From NCBI RefSeq assembly GCF_026914265.1, contig NC_069127.1, positions 19,957,045 through 20,021,044 of the forward strand: a stretch of DNA of 64,000 nucleotides, written 5' to 3'. The DNA comes from Mya arenaria (taxonomy: Eukaryota; Mollusca; Bivalvia; Myida; Myidae). Positions 56,870 to 64,000 of this stretch are shown in pieces. A program made the translations under genes and the position numbers. A model generated the notes under the pieces. The model searched no databases. It had not been told where the DNA came from and was given only the letters and a program-made list of their open reading frames with translations. How positions within the stretch are numbered: the first letter of the stretch is position 1; each line of letters begins with the position of its first letter.

Positions 56870-58410
56870 TTTAGACCCAAATTTTTCAATAGCTTTCTTA
56901 CGAATCTACCCATAGTGTTGACGTATATGAGGCGTTAGGTGGGTGGCTCTTCAATAACACGTACTATCTGTACTACTGTACCTACTTCAAACTAGGCTAT
57001 AGACAGTTTTGTGGCGAGTTTGGGCTGGCTTTAAAAGAGAAAACTAGTTTTCCAAGAGTGGTGACCTATATGAGATGTTAGGCGGCGTGTCCGCTGCAAC
57101 ACCTAATCGGTGGTTCTCCGCTTACTTTCTTCGGTTGAGTACCAGACGCAGTCGGAAATCGTGTTTTGTGACGATTTTAGGCCAACTCTGCGAGTGATTT
57201 GAACAATATAAGGATTTTTCCTAGAGTGGCGAACTATATGGAATGGGGCTTTTTGTGGCCTCTACAACACGCATTATGTATTACTCAACATACTTCCCAC
57301 TAGTGACTGCCAGGCCAAACCGGGAAACGCTGTGACACTTTTAGGCTGACTTTGCGAGTGCTTTAAACGAGTGAACGATTTTTCCCATATTGGTGACCTA
57401 AACGGGATGGAAGTTGGACGTGTTGTCTTTAACACATAGTTGATAGTACTTCGCCTACTTCATTCTAGTGAGTAAAAGACTTTTGCTATAAAACGGACCT
57501 TGTGGCGATTTAAGGCCGACTTTGCGAGTGCTTTAAGCGAACTAATGAGTTTTGCAAGAGTGGTGACCCATATAGGTTGTTAGGTACTTTAATCTCATGA
57601 GTAACAGACTGAAGAGAAAAAAAAGTTCGGTGTCTCATTGGGTCAGACTTTGATAGTGATTGGAACGAGTAAAAGAGATTTCATAGAGGTTGTACCCATT
57701 TGGGATGGTAGGACGGCGTGTGCCCTACAACACCTTGAAGGTGGTATTCCGCTTATCTCACTCTAATGAGTACTAGACCCAGCCAAAAATGGGGTCTGTG
57801 TCTGTTTTGGGCTAATTTTGCGATGTTTTGCCAATTTATACGAGTTAACCACGTTTAACTAGAGTGGCGACATAAAGGCGTATCCTCCGCTACACCTTCT
57901 AGATAGTATTCCACTTTCTTCCCCCTTTTGAGAAACAGATCAAGCTGATAAGCTGATTGTTTGGCAATTTGGGACCAAATGTGTTTTAACGAGTTAACGT
58001 GAGCGGTGACATATATGGGATTTGTCAGTGAGCATGTCATATGGTTTAGCTGGTGATTGTTCGCCTACTTTACTAGAGAGTACCAGACGTAGCCGAAAAA
58101 CGGAAATTGTGGCCATTTTGCGCCAACTTTTCGAGTGCATTGAATGAGTTTTCCCAGAATGGTTTCCTATATGGGATGGTAAGTGAGCCATTATAAATAG
58201 AGTAGGTGGTATTCACCCTATTTCGTTCTAGCGAGTACGTGACACTGCCGGAATGCGAATCTTATGGCAATTTTTGGACCGACTTAATGAGTGATTTGAA
58301 CGAGTTTACCAAAAGTGATGACCTGTATCGTGTGGTAGGTGGACGTGTCGTTTTAAGTGGTATTATAAACAAGTTTAACTCGTTAAGCCGTGACTATACG
58401 GAATAAGACA
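56870..58410 (+). repeat. Decayed ~160-bp satellite, about 9-10 units
   Basis: Units begin near GTGACCTATATGGGATG-like sequence at about 56918, 57060, 57226, 57391, 57561, 57693, 57865, 58005, 58160 and 58317. Each continues with GAGTACCAGAC, CGGAAA, GTGGCGATTTTAGGCC, GACTTTGCGAGTG and CGAGTTAACGAGTTTT. Units differ at perhaps a third of positions, and spacing varies between ~130 and 170 bp, so the array is old. Confidence 0.75.
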
Positions 58411-59329
58411 AACTTTATTTTTTATACATATCAACTTATCTAAAAATCGGTAGATCTCAGAATTTGCCAAAATAGGGAGCAAACACGTTTGATTATATTT
58501 ACCGTTTTGTGTATTTTGCACTCTTGGAAGCACACTTGATTAGTTTATCTGTTTTGTATCACTCCTACGCACAGGGTACAGAGGTAGAAAATTCAGCTCT
58601 CTATATGCTTATCAAATAATGCTCACACTGAGCCAAATTCTGACCACTGTGCGCAAGAGTATATGATAACATATTGGCTGCAGTGCAAATAAATTTAGTT
58701 GAGAGGCTACTGCAACTGCTTCAAATACACTATGGGTTCACAAACTGTGACTTCATGTCCCACAGAACAACAGGGGTTGCTCAGGATAAAGATTTCTTGC
58801 AGTGTAAAGTTTAAAAGTACTTCATTAATTTCACAGAAACTTAGTCACAAACTTCGCTAGTATATACTTAATCGACAATTAGCTAAACTAATGAAAAACG
58901 GATGTGCAATCAATTGTATAATTTGAAACGCTTAATCATACCTTACAAGCGGTCATGCTAAAAGCCGCTTAGAGCTATTAAGAGCTTCAACAACACTAAG
59001 TGATACTCAAAAATCACAATGAATTTTAAGTGTGAGGAAATTTATTATGTCAATTTTTGAATTTCAAAAAGGAAATTTATTCTGAAGTTGTTCCATGTAT
59101 TTGTGTATATATAGAAAATCTGTTTCTGATATCTTTAGTCATAATGGTTTCGCAATAAAGGCATATACAAATGTAAAAGTTAAGTTGAATTTTATGGATA
59201 TATTGAATTTAAAGCATCTGGTATATTGAATATGAAGCACCTGATGTAATAAAGGTCGAGAATTACCCGCAAAATTGGAAATAGTTTCTATATTGCTAAG
59301 ATTTCTTGAGTCTTTATAATTTGAGACTC
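58411..59329. other. Unique AT-rich spacer between satellite blocks
   Basis: No gene, tandem repeat or hairpin recognised. Confidence 0.35.
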
Positions 59330-59640
59330 ATATGTTTGGGCGTGAAACTTAAAATGGTTTCAACAGGTTTGGTTCTCCGCCTACTTCATACTATTGAGAA
59401 CCAAACCCAGCCGGAAAACGAGTATTGTTTCAATTTTAGGGCCAATTTTAAGGGTTCTTTAAAAGAGTTGACGAGTTTTTCAAGAATGGTGACCTATATG
59501 GTATGATAGGAAGGTGTGTCCAGTGAAAACTAGACCAAGCCGGAAAACGTTCTTTTTCGTTTTAATGCTATTAATGAGTTTCCGAGTTTTCCCCGAGTAC
59601 TTTTATTTATGCATGGGATGGTAGGTTGACGTGTCGTACT
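59330..59640 (+). repeat. Detached units of the ~160-bp satellite
   Basis: GGTTCTCCGCCTACTTCATA, CCAAACCCAGCCGGAAAACG and GGTGACCTATATGG match the main array 0.9 kb to the left. About two units. Confidence 0.7.
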
Positions 59641-59799
59641 AAGAACCAGTTAAAATCGGTAAGCATGAAAACATTCACAACCGGGTAATGAAATTTTAAT
59701 ACCGGACAAACAAAATATCCGGCCGATAATTATTTACCTCCGGCAAGAAAACAGTATCCGGCGGGAAATTATATGTTTTCACCCCAAATAAGTATATCA

Positions 59800-60081
59800 A
59801 AATATTAGCCCATGCTGGAAATCCTTATCTTGCCCATGGGGAAAGATAAAAAAGAACCCGTTCGGTAAACCTCGTTCCGTAAAACATTTCCTATGCTCTT
59901 GTTTGGATGAACCTATTTTCCACTCTCGGTCATGGAAGATACTTATAGCTTCGGGCCATAAAGAGGAACCCCTTCTAAATTGTTATTTTAATCATAACGC
60001 GATTAAACGCGAAATTGAAATGTTGACCTTTCCAGATGTCTGTTCTTTATTCGGGGTTTGTACGTTTTTAAAGCAGCCTTA
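59800..60081 (+). pseudogene. Coding-like fragment, possibly the end of a retroelement protein
   Basis: An open frame without its own ATG runs to a TAA at 60081. It includes KPRSVKHFLCSCLDEPIF and NAIKREIEMLTFPDVCSLF. The VKHFL..C pattern is reminiscent of the C-terminal region of some LINE reverse-transcriptase proteins (VEHFLxxC). No RT domain is present upstream. It could instead be an isolated exon; evidence is thin. Confidence 0.3.
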
Positions 60082-60294
60082 ACAATAAAATCCTCTTGAA
60101 TAGACAATGCATTTACAGACTTTTTTGTGTAGAATACTTCTCCATATTTATTTGATTAAATTCACCGTTTCTATTTCTTAATCGAGTTTGAATAAGGAAT
60201 AAGGAATCAGTTTCTTTTTCGACTTATAGTGCGTTTTAAAGTACTTCTAGTACTAAATCCCACTAGACATGACAATGCATTTATACAAACGTTT

Positions 60295-60400
60295 TGTGTC
60301 CCAGTCCTGTACGTTGACGTATGTTGACGTATGTTTTGGACGTTAGAGCGAGCTAACATTTTAAAACAGTAATCCATTCGATACAGTTTTGAAAAGCTTA
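60295..60400 (+). repeat. Second fragment of the duplicated PIGW intron
   Basis: TGTGTCCCAGTCCTGTACGT, then TATGTTTTGGACGTTAGAGC and CCATTCGATACAGTTTTGAA correspond to 41925..42025. Copy 1 places this only about 30 bp after the part seen at 46758..46848. Confidence 0.7.
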
Positions 60401-60716
60401 TTGTTAGGTTCCGCCTTGGAACGGTCAGTAAAATACAAATTTACTGGAGGGTTTAAACCAGTTAGTGTGCACAACCTCACTCCTAATGCATAAGTTTTCC
60501 CTATAATAACAATACTCATCGTACCAGTTGTGTTAGTCACAAAGCCATTCGGCTGCTTAAACGTTACCGTACTTGTCAGCTAACCCAACGCATACAATTT
60601 GCTGCAGACAATTTGTTTCCGATTAAGTTCCGTTGTTTGTTGACTTGTAATAATCATGTTCGGTCCAGTGTACAGCGACTTGTTATCAAGTATACATGTA
60701 TAATAATAATTTGCTT

Positions 60717-61830
60717 CACTTTAGACAAAATTATAATATCATAATGCACCATGCTTATATTAGCATAACAGCATGCTGGTTTCATGTAATATTTGTACAT
60801 ATACCATGCACTTCTGATTTGTTTTACTCATATGCTCAGTTATTGGTCTTGAGAATAATTAAGCTTGTAAACATTCTTTGAAGTTGAAAAAAAGAAAATA
60901 CATGCACAATACCTGACAACCGTTATCGTAAAAAAGAGGTTCCAGTGTTTCCCATACTCGAAGACGTTAGATGTTTTATCAAACAGGCTATGAATGATGA
61001 GACGAACGAATCCTAAGACCAGTAGCACCGACGCCTCCTTGCCTGCATTCCACAACATTCTTGTCCGCCTAGATAAAGACGGTAACGTTTCAGCCTAGAC
61101 ATCGCTCCTAGGGTTCTTGTTGAAATGATCTAAGGTCTTTTTTAAGTTATCACAAGTCTAGATAATAGATGTTGATGTTTATGTTATAGGCCAATATCGA
61201 TATTGTATAGGGCTATTCATTGCCTATGATAAGAGGGTGTCATGAGCATATGTTAGATGGGCATTTAGTATCCATGCCGCGAAAGAGGTGTCCTTAGCAT
61301 ATATGATATGGCCAAATGGTATCCTAGCTGCAATAGAGGTGTCCTTAGCATATATGAGATGGCAATATGGTATCCATGCCGAGATAGAAATGTCTTGAGC
61401 ATATATAAGGTGGTCATATGGTATCCATGCCGAGAAAATGGCGTCCTTATCATACATGAGGGGTCATATGGTATCCTAGCCGAGATAGAGGTGGCCATAG
61501 CATATATGAGATGGCCATATGGTATCAATGCCGAAAAAGAGGTGTCCTCAGCATATATAAGGTGGTCAAATGGTATCCTAGCCGAGATAGGGACGTCCTT
61601 AACATATATGTGATGGCCATATGGTATCCATGCCGAGATATGGGTATCCTAAGCATATATGAGATGGCCATATAGTATTTATGCCGAGATATAGATGTCT
61701 TTAGCATAATTTTTAGGTGGCTAAATGGTTTCATAGGCAAGATAGAGGTGACCTGAGAATATATAAAGAGGCAGAATGGTGTCTTAGCCGAGATAGAGAT
61801 GTCTTTAGCATATCTGAGGTGATCAAAAAA
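60717..61830 (-). pseudogene. PIGW: Partial PIGW copy: exon 3 and flanking minisatellite
   Basis: It matches 42926..44060. The exon 3 copy (about 60915..61070) still reads LWNAGKEASVLLVLGFVRLI and EYGKHWNLFFTITVV. The base before the donor is lost (GTC AG instead of GTC AAG), which breaks the phase. No copies of exons 1, 2, 4, 5, 6 or 7 accompany it. Not expected to be functional. The adjacent ~57-bp minisatellite is also conserved (about 61250..61826). Confidence 0.85.
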
Positions 61831-62929
61831 CGTCGAGTAAATGTCATTTTTTCTTTCATGTAAATTCTCGTTGAATTCATCTGAGGTTTAAAACTTAAGT
61901 TGTTAAAGGCGGAAATTTACATACTATTGCAAAAAGCATGACTATAGCATCACACGTACTGATTCCAGGTTTAACCATTTCAATGATCATGATTATACTA
62001 TGTATAAAGAATGTATTCCTTACTGATATTATGAACTTTCGATTATTGTCCGATAGTAAATCGAAATGCTTAGTCCGTTTCGATTCGATTATCGATAGCA
62101 AATGGAATCCGATTTTCAAACACTATTAGAAATTATTATTATGGTCTAAGAATCAATGTTTAATTATCCCAAAACCAAGAACGCACAAACAGAAACACCT
62201 ATGTTTTATCTTCAAACAGGAACAGCATACAAAACGTTCATAAACCAATCTCACAATGTATCAGTGAAACACACAGTCCTAATAGTGTAGCTATTACGGG
62301 GAATCAGACCATTGGCCCTGTTCCGTCTGTATCGCTACGATCCAGGCTTACTAAGAAGCCAAAAAGAAACCCCACGGATGTCCGAACCTGGAAACTAGAA
62401 GCTGTCGTGCAAATGCTTCAATTTAATTCTCCTAGTCCCCAATACTTCAGAACCCGCTCTAAACAGTACAAAAAGGAACTTCAAAGTTTCCCTATATATT
62501 AACATGATATTCTCCCATCGGCGTCAAGACACGAACTAACCGTTTCTATGCCGTTAGCTGCTTATATACCCAAACATAACGTGACCAAAACGGAATGATC
62601 CATTTTAACAAACCAGCGGAACTCGTAAAAAATCAAATACTATATAAATGGTACTAAAATAGAAATGTTTATTTTGCGGGCTCCGGGCTACATGATTCCA
62701 GGAACATTACAATATGTGTAGGAAGTAAGTTAATATATTGAAAAACTAATTTGTGAGAACTGTTAAACCATATTTCCATATATAACTCTATGGCACTTGG
62801 GCAAATGTGTGGCACTGTCAGTCAGTCAGCTCGATTATGATCTTTTTTCATAGAGTTTCATCTTCAAGCGCTTGAACATACTTTCCGACATATCCATGAA
62901 AAGGTTTGAAAACTGTTCTGATTCACAGA
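61831..62929. other. Intergenic, nothing recognised
   Basis: AT-rich. No convincing exon, tandem repeat or terminal inverted repeat. Confidence 0.35.
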
Positions 62930-63190
62930 TTGACCATCTAAAATTAAGGCTTGGATGACCTGGGTCTTAGATCGATCACCTAAAATTAAGATTTAGTTGA
63001 CCAGGATTATTGATCGTACATCGACCATCTAATTTCAAATTTTGATTGACCGTCGTAGACCGAAGAACGATCATCTACATGTAGATTTAAGATTTTGTTA
63101 ACTGGGTTCATAGATCTTAGATCGACAATCTAAAAGTATGATTGTGTTGGTCAGATGTATTGATCGTAGATTGACTATCTAAAATTCAGT
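62930..63190. repeat. Relic units of the 53-bp satellite
   Basis: GACCATCTAAAATTAAGG, GACCTGGGTCTTAGATCG and TTGATCGTACATCGACCATC give about five diverged units of the edge type of the 46870..50700 array, 12 kb away. Confidence 0.7.
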
Positions 63191-63527
63191 CCCATTATGT
63201 TTTAGTGATGTAAATCTATTTTGTGTATCCAAATGGCTTCTCTTGCCCTTTTTAACCTCAAGAATGATAAGAATGCAATAACAAAATGCAACAAAATCGA
63301 AAAATTAATCTAAAATCAATCTAAACTTAGCGCGCACATCGTCTTTACAGGAAATTGGCATATCACGTGACTTTCTGAATACCTAATAATTTACATTTTT
63401 CAACTGAGAAGTTTTTGATTATTTTTTTCCAGTATGCACCTGAAAACAATTATTTTATCATTATATTTACCTTATGATATCGAAATTGCAGAAGAAAATA
63501 CAGTTATAGTATAAAACATATTTTGGT

Positions 63528-63600
63528 GGTAGTGGGGTGCGAACGCACGCCGATTAAGACAAGAACAATCAAAATATGTGTCTCTTGAACCACTAGAAAA
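63528..63600 (-). tRNA. Weak tRNA-like sequence
   Basis: On the minus strand CTAGTGGTTCAAGAGAC resembles a D-arm region and GTGCGTTCGCACCCCAC a T-arm (GCGTTCGCACC). The middle is too long and AT-rich for a standard cloverleaf. Probably a decayed tRNA-derived element. Confidence 0.25.
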
Positions 63601-64000
63601 TTGTGGTCTTCAAGGACGATATTTGAGCAAATATCAACATTTGCTGAAGGATTCAAGCTTTTAGAATCTTAGTGTTAACACTCCTTATGATTTGCCTCTC
63701 TTTATTTCGGCATACACAAAAATTGCATTTTACAAAAAAACATTAGCGAGTACATGTACCTTTCTGCGATTTTTCACTAAACAACATTGATGCTATGCTC
63801 TGTCCATTTATCTGCCTCGTAAGCATATAGTAAGTCAATAAACCACTTTGGAATTTCGATGGTATTCCCCGTACATTTCCTTTAAAGCATCGAGTAAACC
63901 TCAGGAACTTATCAGAGATTATATGAACCTCTATCATAGTTATATACTTACTTTTATTTCTTGTCTTATTATATTATCCTTAGTGCCACAACATGCCTAC
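63601..64000. other. Right edge, possible exon fragment on minus strand
   Basis: Around 63775..63900 two overlapping minus-strand frames have coding-like composition (for example DALKEMYGEYHRNSKVVY and IPKWFIDLLYAYEADKW). Each is stopped soon after. This could be a frameshifted exon, but neither frame can be supported further. Confidence 0.2.

Noticed and set aside
58206..58406. 66-codon plus-strand frame
   Set aside because: Falls in a degenerate satellite unit; other units are not open in the same frame.

Overview
This is a 64-kb piece of an AT-rich, repeat-dense metazoan nuclear genome. Genes are split by many small introns with GT..AG borders. The intergenic space is packed with tRNA-derived SINEs, inverted-repeat DNA elements (MITEs), minisatellites and old tandem duplications. 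Several repeats look like families common in bivalve molluscs: the tandem 'ACCTTGACCTTTGACC' unit with a GACGGAC tail and terminal hairpin, and the 'AGCTCTACTGGCC' element. A bivalve is my best guess; this is inference, not proof.

Genes. (1) A 13-exon minus-strand gene (788..13383) encodes a Lys/Glu-rich coiled-coil protein that I could not name; its 3' end lies at or beyond the left edge. (2) PSMB3, the proteasome beta-3 subunit (16666..21849, minus), is complete. It has 6 exons and 205 residues, and the first coding exon holds only the ATG. (3) A single-exon nuclear receptor of 570 aa (33067..34779, plus) has an unusual C-A-G-C-K P-box. (4) PIGW/GWT1, the GPI-anchor inositol acyltransferase (38436..45330, minus), has 7 exons rebuilt by splice phase. 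One base is missing in exon 2, so as written it is frameshifted. (5) An intronless 367-aa orphan ORF lies at 53320..54423 (plus). A possible short first exon is at 51337..51386 (minus).

Mobile and repeat landscape. The most striking object is a 5.3-kb foldback element (27689..32987). Perfect outer ends and a 9-bp target duplication (CATTAAAAA) bound two long inverted arms. The arms are built of ~37-bp tandem units, each carrying a palindrome, and flank a ~0.7-kb unique spacer. It ends 79 bp before the nuclear-receptor ATG. Two tRNA-derived SINEs have clean 14-bp target duplications (22513..22766 and 25914..26376). A hAT-like MITE (27082..27452) has an 8-bp duplication, and a paralogous copy of its empty site lies 1.5 kb upstream. 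A ~145-bp tandem array (11609..12611) carries six copies of TGACCTTTGACCT, a consensus DR1 nuclear-receptor element on the reverse strand.

Right half. The region after PIGW looks like a broken direct duplication of part of that gene. Intron pieces reappear at 46758..46848 and 60295..60400, and exon 3 with its neighbouring minisatellite at 60717..61830. About 13.4 kb separates the first two pieces, holding a 53-bp satellite of roughly 65 copies (46870..50700), the orphan gene, a 486-bp MITE, long hairpins and a decayed ~160-bp satellite. Gene calls rest on splice-phase consistency and remembered family sequence; no search could be run.
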